The translations under genes and the position numbers were made by a program. A DNA stretch of 64,000 nt from Dermatophagoides farinae. Its lineage: Eukaryota > Arthropoda > Arachnida > Sarcoptiformes > Pyroglyphidae. Shown piece by piece: positions 11,801 through 24,424 of the stretch. The DNA lies in NCBI RefSeq assembly GCF_024713945.1, contig NC_134686.1:892001-956000 (forward strand). The letters are read 5' to 3'. Under the pieces are notes generated by a model. The model was given only the letters and a program-made list of their open reading frames with translations. It made no database searches and was not told the DNA's origin. Positions within the stretch are counted from its first letter, which is position 1. The number at the start of each line of letters is the position of its first letter.

Positions 11801-14800
11801 ACACATATAAAAAATACAATCATCATTAAGTACATATATAAATGAATGTAAAATGATAATCAAGAAAAAGAATTGTCACCAAAAAAAAAAAACCATTACT
11901 TACAATTATGATTGTTGTTCATATGTTGTTTACGTTGTCGTATCATTTCAGATGGTTTCAATAAATGTTCACCAGTTGTTGTTGTTGTTGTCGTCGTCGT
12001 TGTTGGTATTGCTGTTGTTGTTGTTGTTGTTTCATTTGCATTAAAAAGAGGATTCAAAAAATGTGGTATATGTTCCATTTGTTCTTGTACTGCTACTATT
12101 GATGATGATGATGAATCTAAAATATCATCGGGTGAATATCGTTTCGTATGTGTTGTGTACCACGATGTCTGACTAGAAATGATGATGGATATTCATTAGA
12201 ATGTAGTTTATTCGTTGATGATGATGATGATGGCTGATGAATTTTAGACAATTGTTGATCTTCAGGTAATTTTTCATAAATACTATCAGCTAATAATTTC
12301 GATGGTGATTCACAATGATCATTCAAATGTGTCTGTTGTTGAATTATTGATTCAAAATTTGCATCACCAGGATTCGTGCCAATAAAACAATCATCAGCCG
12401 ACGATTGTGGATCAAATTGATTTTCAATTCCAACAACATTTGTAGTGGCGGTGTTTGCAATTTGAAGATTCTTTTCAATAAGATGTTTATTTTGTAGACA
12501 ATAATTAAGAAATGATGAGATACATTTTGCCATTTCGGAACCAAGTGTTGAGATTCGAAAATGTGCCTGCAACAACAAAAAAAACAGAGAATCGATTAAT
12601 CATCATCTATCGATGATAAATTCAAAAATAAATTTTACCTGTAATTGATCGGCCAATTCTTTTCCTTTGGCCACTAATTGATGTGAAAGTTTGCTAGGTC
12701 TAAGTTCATTTTCAACTAATGCTAGAATATGTATGGGCATCAATGAAGCTGTGATCGAAGCCAATGCTGACATATTTGCAAATGAAGCTTGTCGTTTTGA
12801 CCAATAGACTAGAATATTTCCATAAAATAATTCTTCTTTGATCGTATATGAACTATGATAAGATGAGACAACAAATTCAACATAACAACTTGGTATTTCA
12901 TGTTGATTCAATGATAGATTATTATTATCATTATTTTCATCATCAATGGATAATAGAAAACCAATGTCAGTAACAAATGAATGATCGGATACTGGATAGA
13001 AATTTAAATTTGCTAAACCATCCATAAGAATTAATGATTCGAGAAAACGAGCAGGTGATAATGGATCACCACACATTAACGATATTAGTATTCGAATCTC
13101 TGGATTCAAGGCACCTTCTGGAATGGAATGATTTGATAGTAATGAATTATTCGGGCCGCCATAAATATGGCTCATTTCAGCTCGCCGTATTAATGATTCA
13201 CTTAAGAAAATTAATGCTCGTAATAGTTCATCTGATTTAAATCTTGCATGTGGTTCATTACTGGTGACATCAAAAAATGCACATTGTAAACATTGTGAAC
13301 GATTAGCGCCTTCTTCACGTAGATAGTTTCGTTCTTTGGCCGATGTATCAGGAGTACAAGCTAATAATAGTACTAAAGGAAGACCAGTTGGATGAAGATT
13401 ACCATATTGTAAATCGGCTAATAATGAATGTTCTAATGTTTTAAATAAAAAATCTAATGATGCACGTGAAGAATATACACAAAGATAAGCTTCCGATTGT
13501 AATGGATTGGCAAATGGACGAATGGTAATAATGTTTGATGATTCATTACTTGGCATTGTTTCCATTTCATAATGGACTCGAGGATTTTCTTGTTCAAGTG
13601 AAGGACACATTGCCTATTTTCAAAAATAAATGTGAATTCATTAAAATGATGATAATAAAATGGTAACATTTCATTCATAATAATAATTGGAATATAACTT
13701 ACTTTAACCACAGTGGCTAAATTATCAGCATATGTCGATGAACCAAATACAATGAATTTGATTTGAATTTTTTCTAAATCATGATTCCAAAATAAATTCC
13801 GAGGATTACGTTTGGCCAATGAAGCATGATAAGCTTCGATATTTAAATCCACACAAGTTTGTCCAGCTGAACAATGTTCTTTAATTGGCCATTGTAGAAA
13901 GCCAAGATGTCGTATTAATGCTAGTTGACGATCCTGTGGAATCAAATCTAATGTTAGCCATCGGTCATCTTTGGATAATTCATGTGATATAGCGGCCAAA
14001 TCTTCTTGTGTCAATGTTTTACCGGTAGAGAATTGTAAAAATAATGATACTCTTTCCAGAAATAATTCATTCAATTGATCACGAGCATCTTGTTGTAGTA
14101 TTTTTTGATATTCATCATAAATTAATTTCAACTCTGATTCTGGTAATGATTCAACACATTCACGACCTTTTAATTGATCACGAATTTCTCTGAGCGGTTG
14201 TCCAGGCACCACTGATGTTTCCCGTAGTAATTCACTAAATTGATAACGAAGACTACGTAAATGGTCTTCAGCCAATAATGTTGCCAAATGATCTAGATAT
14301 GATTTTTCTGCTTCAGGTGTTTGTAATAAATCAAATGGTATACGTGTTTCATTTGTATCATCCATTTCTTGCCATGAAAGACTTTCATTGAGCACAAAAT
14401 TATTATCAAACAATGGATGTTGATGAAGAATTTGTTGTACAGCTAACCAGCTACGATCATGACCAAAACTTTCTAGATCTGGTAACATTTCACTAAATAA
14501 TTTTGGTAAACGTCTTAGATACATGTCAATTTTACGGCAAACATATTCTTCTTTTAATTTTTTAACATGTCTTTTAAATGTTTGTTGAGCACTTTCCTGT
14601 CCAAATAGATCACAATAAGTAATAAAATCTTGACTTTGCGATAGATTTGAATAAGTATTATTCCAATGGATACGATAATCGGTTATATTTGATTTGATTA
14701 ATGTTAAATAGGCATCATTGACAATTTCTAGGCGATCCTGTTGTCTTTGGAATGCTTCATGATATGAAAGAATTTTTGTTTTACCTTTGGTCCAATCACG

Positions 14801-15611
14801 TTGTACACAGGCCCAGAATGCCATATCAACATTAACATTATCGTGAGCACTTGTTTCGACTAGTGGTATTAATCCTTTGAATTCACGTCGATTGACTAGT
14901 TTTTCTGCTTCACGTACATAACGTTCAGAATATTCATCATTTTTTGTTGTTGCCAATACAACTGGTTTTTTTGTTTTCAGTAATGAATTCAATATTAATG
15001 CCGTCAATTCGATTTGTCTTTCAATGGTACGGCCTTGAATTTGACTGACATCAAATACACAGATAAATCCATCAACATTGAATTTACCATCAGGTAGATA
15101 ATGTTGTTCATATTCTTTTTCAATACCTAATTGATTCTTACAGATGTACATTAATTTTTCCGCTGAATTCAATCTGGTAGCTGCACAACGTTTATGATAT
15201 AATTCGATTGTTTTGCCCGAACGGAAATGGCTGAAAACAAGCATCATCAACAAATTCAGTCTGTTCTACAATACTGAATGTTAATTCAAAACCTTCATCG
15301 GTGCATTTTCTTGTTTCACCCCAATATAACCAATGTTCATTGTTGACAATTGGTCCACTAAAATCTGGCTGTGATAATATCGATATATGATCACGATTAT
15401 ATTCATCAGCTTGTGGCCGTATAAATCGATTACAAAGACATGATTTACCAACACCGAGACAGCCTTTTTCTTTTTCAGTACCAGATAATCCAACAACCGA
15501 TATACAAAACATACGTCCACCACCACCACCACCACCATAATGTCCACCAGTGATCGTATCGAATGGTCGTCGATGATCATGATGATGATGATGATCATTT
15601 TTTCGTGACAT
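7267..15611 (-). CDS. ARHGAP35: p190-type Rho GTPase-activating protein (11 exons, three frame breaks)
   Basis: Homologue of vertebrate ARHGAP35/ARHGAP5 and fly RhoGAPp190, which switches off Rho to control actin and adhesion. Exons, 5' to 3': 15611..13703, 13613..12639, 12566..11904, 11560..10116, 9884..9634, 9552..9430, 9355..9271, 9180..8512, 8299..7895, 7814..7577, 7507..7267. The N-terminal GTPase-like domain has [20 protein letters not shown] and [12 protein letters not shown] repeats follow (for example around [12 protein letters not shown] and [11 protein letters not shown]), then two pseudo-GTPase folds ([26 protein letters not shown]), a long low-complexity linker, and a C-terminal RhoGAP domain. 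That domain has the arginine finger in [10 protein letters not shown], plus [13 protein letters not shown] and [10 protein letters not shown]. The product is about 2,330 residues against about 1,500 in vertebrates; the excess is linker. Splice phases are exact except for frame breaks near 15228, 12133-12250 and 11210. ARHGAP35 versus ARHGAP5 cannot be decided; arthropods have one copy. Confidence 0.93.
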
Positions 15612-17274
15612 TTCAATATTTCAACAACAAAAACTTTTATTATTTTTTGTTGAAATAGATGATGTTTTGTTTTTGAAAATTTATTCCACTATGTAAATTG
15701 TGATGATGTTATTATTGATCGACGAAAAAAAAAAAAAATAAAACATTATGGTTGAGAGAGATGCGGTTTATGAATTTTTTTTTCAACTTTCGAATCATCA
15801 CATTATCATATATTTTGGGATTTTTGTTTCCCACTCAGCTTCTTGAATAAATCATAAGAATAAAAGCCACATACGAGACATATATAAAAAAAAAGTTTAT
15901 CATCAAGAATCAAAAATAAAAACCAAGAATAAAAGAATAAATGTCAAATGAAATTATAAACAAGTTTTATATTATATATATGGATTATATATGTTGATGA
16001 TGAGCAGTATATGGAATTGGTGAATGATAAAAAAAAACAACAACAACAACAGAATTTTATATTCTCTCTATGTTGTCAGATGAAATAAAAATATGGATCG
16101 ATGTAGAAGAAACGATGAACTGGAAACAATCATCATCATCATCATTTCTATTTCTAGAATGTGATCTGTCTGTGTGCAGAAAAAGATGGATAAAACAAAA
16201 AAAAACGAAAAAAAAACAAGAATTGAATCAAATAGATCGACTATCATTCGTTGTGTTGTAGTGGCCTTAATATTTTTTATGGATGTGTTGAATTGCAAAA
16301 AAATTCTCAAATAAAGATTCTTTGTTTTTTTTTATTTGTCAAGCGCAGTCAAACACGAAAAAAAAAATTTTCTTCACATTTAGATAATATAATTTCGATC
16401 GAAAATGATTCCGAACATAAAACAACAGACACAAACACACACACAAAAGGGTTTTCAAATTTTTTTTTTCACACATAAGAAATATATTTTTGTTGATGAT
16501 GGTGATTATTTTGAACCAGAAAAAAAAATGGATCACACACACACAATAATCATTGAGTCAAATTCAACTCTCAATTATGTAATAAACACACAAATATAAA
16601 AATTCATAATGATGGAATATGTGTGTGTGTGTGTGTGTGTGTGATGGTCCAAAAAAAAAAAATAACGATCCATCTATTTTTGGAACATAGAAATATTTTA
16701 TGCTGCTTCTGCTGTTGTTCATGTAAGAATCATCATCAAAGAATTTTTAACATTCAAAGCAATTTTTGGCTCATCGATTTTGATATACCGGAGTGTATTA
16801 TATACATACACACACACAAACTATGCACGTCTATGATGATGATAATGGTCAATCCAATAGTTCGAGTCCATGTGTGTGTATGTGTGTGTGTGTGTGTGTG
16901 TGGGTATACGACCCACTATATTCACACAGTACCACTACCCAGAATAATGATATATTGATGATACATATCCATTGCTCACCCTCATTGGATGGATCATCAA
17001 GGTCGCGACGATGACTACTATAGTATTCCTCCTCTATTTGGTATCATTCATTTTTTTTTTCTTTTTATAATTCAATCATCATTCAATGATCATGCGCAAA
17101 TTGAGAATTTCTTACTTTTCAGGTCAGCATCTTTTTTTTTCAATCCATTTGTGTGTTGTTTGTTGCTCGTTTTTATAGCTCATTTTTTTTTGGCGCCTAT
17201 TTTTTTTTCTCAACAAAGTCATTCAGTTTTTTTTTAATTTTAATTTAATTTTTCTTTGATCAACTAAAATCATA
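15612..17274. promoter_or_regulatory. Divergent upstream region of p190 RhoGAP and DNAJC9
   Basis: About 1.66 kb between two divergent start codons. It contains (TG)n at 16619-16642, (CA)n near 16807, (TG)n near 16871-16900 and many homopolymers. The motif CATGCGCAAA near 17092, about 180 bases before the DNAJC9 ATG, looks like an NRF1-type half site. No coding exon supported. Confidence 0.45.
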
Positions 17275-18145
17275 ATGGATTTTCTACAAGAATGTCAAGA
17301 ATATTTTGGTACAAAAAATCTATATGAAATTCTTGAAATATCTAAAACAGCCAATGAGAATGAAATTAAATCGGCATATCGTAAAAAATCACTTAAAGTT
17401 CATCCGGATAGAGTACAAGCTGCAAGTCAAAAAGAATCGGCAAAACGTGCATTTCAAATATTGACCAAGGTAAATTCGAATTTGTTTTTTATTTTGGTAA
17501 TATGGTAATTTGATTTGATTACATTTAATTTAGGTTCATTGTGTATTGAGTAATGATGAATATAGAAAAGTTTATGATGAAAGTGGAATGATCATTACCG
17601 ATGAGAATAGTTTTACGGATTTATCTACATTCGATGAATTCATGAACTATTGGCGAACATTGTTTCCACGTATTGATGCTAAAAAATTGGATGATTTCGA
17701 ACAAAATTATGTTGGCTCATCAGAAGAGGAAAAAGATTTGAAAAATCTTTATGTAAAATTCGAAGGAGATTTAAACATGATTTATGAATATTTTTATTTC
17801 TATGATGAAGATCGTGTCACCGGAATGCTTAACAAATTGATCGATATGAATGAAATACCAGCATTCGATTTATTTGTTAATGAACCAAAATCGAAAAAAA
17901 ACAAACGTATAAAAAGAATTCAAAAAGAATCTTTATCGGCTAAAAAAGAATCAGAAAAACAACAAAACAATGATGGTGATTCTGATTTAATAATGGCTAT
18001 TCAAAAACGAAATACATCCAAAGAGAATGGTTTTAATTCATTAATTAAAAATCTTGAAGCTAAATATGCAACATCCGGATCAAAGAATAAAGGTAAATCA
18101 TCATCCAACAACAACAACAACAAGAACAAAAAACGACGCATCTGA
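17275..18145 (+). CDS. DNAJC9: DnaJ homologue subfamily C member 9 (2 exons)
   Basis: Exons 17275..17469 and 17534..18145 join in phase 0 for 268 residues (human about 260). An N-terminal J domain begins at about residue 14 (NLYEILEISKTANENEIKSA). It keeps the HPD motif (KVHPDRVQ) that stimulates Hsp70 ATPase. The middle part, including DLSTFDEFMNYWRTLFPRI and the segment starting YVGSSEEEKDL, matches the DNAJC9 pattern rather than other J proteins. DNAJC9 is a nuclear Hsp70 co-chaperone that also binds histones H3-H4. The C-terminus is Lys/Asn rich and ends KKRRI, consistent with nuclear location. The next gene begins about 260 bases downstream on the same strand. Confidence 0.9.
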
Positions 18146-18403
18146 TAATTTATCCGGTCATCTCTTATTCGTATAATGGTGGTTTTCTGTGATTTTTGTT
18201 TTCTCTCTTTGAACACACAAACAAAAAATTTATTCAAATTAATTGTCACGTATTCTATGTACTGTCTTTGCTCTTTTTCACACACACACACACACACACA
18301 CAATTATCATCATCATCATTATCATACATGATGGTTTGTTTGTCAAATGAATCGAACAAAAGAAAAAATTCATCATCCAATTCAATCATCAAAAATCATT
18401 AAA

Positions 18404-19021
18404 ATGTTAATAAATCAAGAAATTTTATTGGAAATATCCAATGGACAATCAATTAAAGAAGGTGTCATGTTTTATAAATTCAATGAATCTGGTAATGTTT
18501 TTGTTTTGTTTTGTGAAAAAAAAGAAACTCTGATTATATTTAAATCATTTCAAATAACACACAGGTTACAAACAACGATGGTTTAGGCTATGTTCAAATA
18601 TATTATTTGTATATCATACGGATATGAATCCAACGAATCATCATCATCATCATGGCCAGAATCGTATGATGAAACCATCATTTGCATTTTTAATGGAAAA
18701 TTTCCATATTCACATTGATTCTAATATGCCGAATAAATTTTCATTTTGTAAGCATCTGTTTTGTTTTGTTTTAGTTCATTTAATCATCATCATGTTTATA
18801 TATATCTGGATTAATTTTCACATATAGATTTTCTAGCCGAACCAGATGTAAATTATTGTTTCTTTTGTCTAAATAGCCGTCAAACAAACGAATGGTTAGA
18901 ATTATTGAAACAATTATCATATCGTAAACAACGTGTTTATTTAAATCAACTACGTTTACAATTGAAAACAATCACCGGTATTGATCCACTTGAATCGACA
19001 CCATGGTCAAATAAATCATGA
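18404..19021 (+). CDS. PLEKHJ1: PH-domain protein, PLEKHJ1-like (3 exons)
   Basis: Exons 18404..18491, 18565..18747 and 18828..19021 join in phase for about 154 residues (human PLEKHJ1 149). An in-frame upstream Met at 18347 would add 19 residues. The PH fold is visible as strand KEGVMFYKFNESGYKQRWFR, then LCSNILFVYHTD, then a C-terminal helix with the invariant Trp (NEWLELLKQLSY). The end, QRVYLNQLRLQLKTITGIDP, matches the PLEKHJ1-specific tail that in human reads FYRNEIRKVTGKDP. The role in animals is poorly defined; it is a small phosphoinositide- or membrane-binding adaptor by family. An AATAAA about 40 bases after the stop is a plausible poly-A signal. It is tail to tail with GFER, 114 bases apart. 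Confidence 0.85.
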
Positions 19022-19135
19022 TTGATTGGTTTTAATTTCAAAGCATAATGTCAATATACAAATAAAAAAAAACTAGCAAAATGAAGTGAAACAATTTAAA
19101 CAAAAAAAAACTATTATCAAATTATTATCATCGAT

Positions 19136-19787
19136 CTAATCACATGAGCCATCATTCCAACCATCAAGCCATCTTTGTTCCAAAAGACGACAATCAAATT
19201 CTGGTTTTCCTAATTTTTTATTCACACGATTATGTTGTCGACACCACCATAATGATAATGAATGACGATTTTCTGTTTGTGGTGGATCATTATGGATTTC
19301 TTGTTGAAAATCTTTGGCACATGTTTCACATGGATAAAAACGAGCCAATCCTTTTATGAAATTTTTCATCAATTCTTGTTCATCATTGGTTGGTTTTTCT
19401 GGATAATACATAGATATTGTATGTAAAACACTCCAAGTATTGTGTCCTAATTCATTTTTATCCAATGGACAATCAGATCTGTGAGAAAATAAATTATTTT
19501 TTCAAACAATTTTTAATGTAAATGTAAAATTACCTAGTTAAATTGGAATTATTATCATCATCATTTTTTTGTTGATGTTTAACCTGTTGATTTTGATTTT
19601 GATTGGTCTGAATCCATGTTTTAAAATCATTACAAGCACGACATGGACGTTGATGGCGTAGTCCACTACCGATACCATATTCATAATCACCATCATGTGA
19701 TTGTTGTAACATTGTTATTGGTGTTACTGTTGTAATCGATGATGATGAAAACATTGATTGAAAAATATTTGTAACAAACGATGACAT
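19136..19787 (-). CDS. GFER: FAD-linked sulfhydryl oxidase ALR/Erv1 (2 exons)
   Basis: Exons 19787..19534 and 19478..19136 join in phase 2 for 198 residues (human 205). The Erv/ALR domain starts CPLDKNELGHNTWSVLHTIS. It carries the active-site CxxC next to FAD (FYPCETCAKDF), the FAD-binding segment LWWCRQHNRVNKKLGKP, and the family's closing RWLDGWNDGSCD. The N-terminal CRAC motif (RPCRACNDFK) is the shuttle disulfide of the long mitochondrial form. ALR reoxidises Mia40/CHCHD4 in the intermembrane space and passes electrons to cytochrome c. The N-terminal region is Gln/Asn rich. It shares a roughly 395-base head-to-head upstream region with BET1. Confidence 0.97.
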
Positions 19788-20182
19788 TTTTTTTCAACAA
19801 ACACAAACACGTTGAGGTAATTTACCGACAACAATTAACAGGACAAAATGTGAGAGAGAGAGAGAGACGAAAAAAAATATCCCAAAAAGTGATGCAATGT
19901 CAGATGATCATGATATATGAATTTTTCGCCGAGTTTGCGTCACACACACACACACACACACACATTGTAACATCTGATTTTTTTGTTTATTGTCGACGTG
20001 TGTGCATGTGTGATAAGAAATAGCGAAAAAAATAAAATAGCGAAAACCAGAAAAAGAAAGAAAAAAGAGGTTTAAATTGAACAAAAACGTTACAATTCAC
20101 CTTTAATCATCTTTTGATCAATTGTAAATATCGACAACTCGTGAACGAAAAAAAACATCGACAACAACAACAACAACAAAAA
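19788..20182. promoter_or_regulatory. Head-to-head (bidirectional) promoter region, GFER / BET1
   Basis: The two start codons are 395 bases apart on opposite strands. The region contains (GA)n at about 19854-19866, a (CA)n run near 19940-19963, a GCGTCA core near 19937 that resembles a CRE half site, and (CAA)n directly before the BET1 ATG. That this segment drives both genes is inferred from spacing. Confidence 0.55.
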
Positions 20183-20659
20183 ATGGCTCGACGTTATCCA
20201 CATTCAAATGAAGGTATGATATGATTCGCGAATTTTTTTTACGAAATTTTTTTACTCATTTTGTTTTTGTTGTTTTTTTTTCAGATTTTTTCTCCACCCA
20301 CATCCAAGGTAATGAAAATAATGATCTAATTTCTGGTCTTCGAAATCAAGTTAATGAACTAAAATCGGTATGTTTTTTGTTTTTTTTTTTTCACCACTGG
20401 TCAAGATTAATTATCCACTGTCTTATAATTTGAATTGAATTTTTTTTAGTTATCACTGGACATTGGTGACGAAATCAAAGAACATAATCGTTTCCTAAAA
20501 GATATGGACAATGATTTTGATTCCACATGGGGATCATTGACAAATTCTATGGCTCGTTTGAAAAAAATTGCCAGTTCCGGTAATCATCGTTACATATGGT
20601 ATCTATTATTGTTTTCGCTTTTTGTTTTCTTCATCATTTGGTTGATTATTAGATTTTAA
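20183..20659 (+). CDS. BET1: BET1 SNARE (3 exons)
   Basis: Exons 20183..20213, 20285..20367 and 20450..20659 join in phase for 107 residues (human 118). The SNARE coiled coil runs from GNENNDLISGLRNQVNELKS through LSLDIGDEIKEHNRFLKDMD to SLTNSMARLKKI. The C-terminal anchor LLLFSLFVFFIIWLIIRF is almost identical in pattern to human BET1 and ends without a luminal domain, as expected for a tail-anchored protein. BET1 is the Qc-SNARE for ER-to-Golgi vesicle fusion with syntaxin-5, GOSR2 and SEC22B. The first exon codes only ten residues. Confidence 0.95.
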
Positions 20660-21073
20660 AAAATGAAATCACATTGTTGTATTTTCAACAAAGATTAAAA
20701 ACAAACACGATTTTGTATTTATTTTTTATTTTTTTAAATTTTAAATCGCATTTTATCAATCATAACGTGATTGTTGTTCCAAATTTTTTTCCATTGGAAC
20801 AGATTTTGTTGTTTTTTTCCATTAAAATGATTATTTTCCATCAAATTTTACAATTGAATCAAAACAAATTGTCAAAAATGACCATTATACAAACATTCGA
20901 AAAAAAAAACTTTTCGGAAAAAAAATCCAACAAGACATCAAAGAAATATTCTAGGAATTTGTTTGTGAGTTATATGTTGAAGTGTTGCATGCATTTGAGT
21001 TTTGGAGGGAATTTCACTGGTTTTTTTGTCCTTGTCCAAAGTGTTTATTTTTTCTTTTTTTGAATAATTCATC
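20660..21073. other. Short intergenic region before POLD1
   Basis: About 410 bases of AT-rich sequence between BET1 and POLD1 on the same strand. A 129-codon reading frame here is Phe, Ile and Lys rich and has no family resemblance. It is treated as 3' UTR of BET1 plus the POLD1 promoter. Confidence 0.5.
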
Positions 21074-24000
21074 ATGGATAACGATAATGATTATGGTGAT
21101 GATTATGAAGAATTTATCGATGAAGAATCAAATGTTGGAAACAACACTGATATGAATGTTGATCCACAACAACAAGATGATGAAATTGTCGAAACTAAAC
21201 GTGTTCATAGTCGATGGTGTCGACCACAGCCATCAATTGATTATAAAAAAGATGCAATCATTTTTCAACAAATTGACATTGATTATTACATTGGTGAAGC
21301 ACGACCAGATATGCCTGGTCCATCACAAGGACCAATGCCAATCATGCGAATGTTTGGTGTCACATCCGATGGTATATCGATAATGGCACATGTTCATGGT
21401 TTTGCACCATATTTCTATGTTTTAGCACCGAAAACATTTGATTCAAAAATATGTAAACAATTACTTGAACGATTGAACAAACTGATTCTGGCCGAATTAC
21501 GAAACAATTCTGAAAACATATCCGATGCTGTACTATCGATTGATTTGGTCGAAAAACAATCACTTTATGGTTATCAAAAATTGGGTAAAACACAATTCAT
21601 AAAGATTACATTGTGTTTGCCACGATTAATCAGTATTGCTGCCAAAATATTAACAACAACAAATTTGCTCGGTCAATCGGAAACAAAATGTTTTGAATCC
21701 AATATTGAATTTGAAATCCGATTCATGGTGGATCGAAATGTTGTCGGTTGTTGTTGGATCGAATTGCCTGTTCAATCATATCAGCTAAGAAGTGCGGATA
21801 AATATGAATCCAGATGTCAAGTGGAATTAGATGTAGCCTATGACAAATTAATTGCCTATGAACCGGATGAAAAATGGTCATCAATTGCTCCGTTACGTGT
21901 GCTTAGTTTTGATATTGAATGTGCTGGCAGAAAAGGTATTTTTCCCGAACCAGAACATGATCCAATCATACAGATTGCCAACTATGTCACTAGACAAGGT
22001 GAATCAGAACCATTTATTAGAGTTATTTTCTGTTTGAAAACCTGTCTACCAATTGTTGATCATGAAGTTCGTTGTTATGATGATGAGAAAAAAATGCTTC
22101 AAGCATGGGCTGATTTTGTTCGTGAAGTTGATCCAGATATTATCACCGGTTATAATATCCAGAATTTTGATCTCGGTTTTCTAATTGATCGTGCTAAAAC
22201 ATTGAAATCATCAACATTTCCATTTCTTGGACGAATAAAACGTTCACAGACCAAAATAAGACGTGCTATTCTACAATCAAAACAAATGGGAAAACGTGAA
22301 AATAAAATAATCAATATTGAAGGTCGTGTTCAATTTGATCTTTTATTGGTCATATTACGTGATTATAAACTACGATCATATACATTGAATGCTGTTAGTT
22401 ATCATTTTCTTGGTGAACAAAAAGAAGATGTACATCATTCAATTATTACTGATCTACAAAATGGTAATGAACAGACACGTAAACGTTTGGCCGTATATTG
22501 TTTAAAGGATGCATTGTTACCATTGAAATTATTGGATAAATTAATGTCATTGATTAATTATATGGAAATGGCACGTGTTACTGGTGTACCATTATCATAT
22601 CTTCTAGCACGTGGTCAACAGATTAAAGTTGTATCACAGTTATTACGACAAGCACTTAAACAGGATTTAGTAATGCCTGCTGTACGTGCTGAACAAGGTG
22701 ATGATTTTTCTGGTGCATTAGTTATTGAACCAATACGTGGTTATTATGGTGTACCGATTGCAACATTGGATTTTGCATCACTATATCCATCTATTATGAT
22801 GGCACATAATCTTTGTTATACAACATTATTGACTGCCAATGAAGCAAAACAAATGGATCCAGATGCCTATACGAAAACACCATCAGGATCATATTTTGTT
22901 AAACAAACCATACGAAAAGGACTATTACCAGATATTTTAGAACAATTATTGTCTGCACGTAAAAATGCAAAAGCTGATTTGAAAAAAGAAACCGATCCAT
23001 TTCGTAAAAAAGTACTAGATGGCCGTCAATTGGCATTGAAAATGTCTGCCAATTCAGTATATGGTTTCACTGGTGCACAAGTGGGTAAATTACCGTGTTT
23101 GGAAATATCACAAAGTGTCACCGCTTTTGGCCGTGTTATGATTGAAAAGACAAAGAATCTAGTGGAAACAACATATACTGTGGCGAATGGCTATGGCAAA
23201 GATTGTATGGTCATTTATGGTGATACAGATTCAGTGATGGTCAATTTTGGTGTCAATACCGTTGAAGAGGCTATGAAATTGGGTAAAGAAGCAGCGGATA
23301 AAATATCGGAAAAATTTGACAAACCAATTAAACTTGAATTTGAAAAAGTTTATTATCCATATTTATTGATCAATAAAAAACGTTATGCTGGTCTTTTTTG
23401 GACTCGTCCAGAAAAATTCGATAAAATGGACTGTAAAGGCATTGAAACTGTACGTCGTGATAATTGTCCATTGGTTGCCAATTTGATCAGTGCCTGTTTA
23501 CACAAGATTCTTGTCGAACGGAATCCAGAAGCTGCCGTCAATCATGCTAAATCAGTGATTGCTGATTTACTCTGTAATCGTGTAGATATTTCCAATCTGA
23601 TCATTACAAAAGAATTGACAAAATCTGATCATGAATATGCTGCAAAACAAGCACATGTTGAATTGGCTAACCGTATGGCTAAACGTGATGCTGGTTCAGC
23701 ACCAAAATTAGGTGATCGTGTACCATTTGTAATAATTGCTGCAGCAAAAGGTACACCAGCATATATGAAATCAGAAGATCCAATTTATGTATTAGAAAAT
23801 CGTATTCCAATCGATACACAATATTATCTTGATAATCAAATTTCAAAACCATTAATACGGATATTTGAGCCAATATTTCGTGAAAAAACTGAATCAGTAT
23901 TATTGCGTGGTGATCATACACGTACAAAAACAGTGTTAACATCAAAAGTTGGTGCATTATTTAAATATACAAATAAACGTGAAACTTGTATTAAATGTAA

Positions 24001-24424
24001 AACATCTTTACCGGAAAAACATGGTAAGTTTCATTCATTCATTCATTCATTTCATTTCATTTCACATTTTGATTATTTTACCTGTCCAATTTTTATGGAT
24101 TAGAATATGCCACTTGCGATTATTGTGTTAAAGATGAACAATCCATATTTAAGAATGAAATTTCAAAATTAACACAATTTGAAGAAAAATTTGCCAAATT
24201 ATGGACACAATGTCAACGTTGTCAAGGTAGCCTATTGGAAGAGGTTATCTGTACAAGGTATATATGTGTATCATCATCAATACTTATCTATTAATATCTC
24301 TTTTCATTCATTCATTCATTCATTTAGCTGTGATTGTCCAATATTTTATATGCGTAAAAAAATTAAATTTGATCTAGCTGAACAGCAAAAAATTATTCAA
24401 CGTTTTGGTATGCCTGAATGGTGA
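21074..24424 (+). CDS. POLD1: DNA polymerase delta catalytic subunit (3 exons)
   Basis: Exons 21074..24023, 24104..24257 and 24328..24424 join in phase for 1,066 residues (human 1,107). It is a B-family polymerase with a proofreading domain: Exo I SFDIECAG (Asp280, Glu282), Exo [13 protein letters not shown], and the Exo III region with YCLKDALLP. Polymerase motifs are A ([15 protein letters not shown], Asp566), B ([13 protein letters not shown]) and C ([10 protein letters not shown], Asp717 and Asp719), all intact. The C-terminus has two Cys clusters, CysA ([10 protein letters not shown]...CDYC) and the iron-sulphur CysB (CQRCQGS...CTSCDCP). It ends [11 protein letters not shown]...RFGMPEW, as in human. 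The enzyme is the lagging-strand and repair replicase with PCNA. Both introns contain (CATT)n tetranucleotide runs. The N-terminal 40 residues are acidic and divergent. Confidence 0.99.

Noticed and set aside
20674-21063. 129-codon frame upstream of POLD1
   Set aside because: Phe/Ile/Lys composition typical of AT-rich spacer, with no motif. It would also sit between a stop and a clear start.
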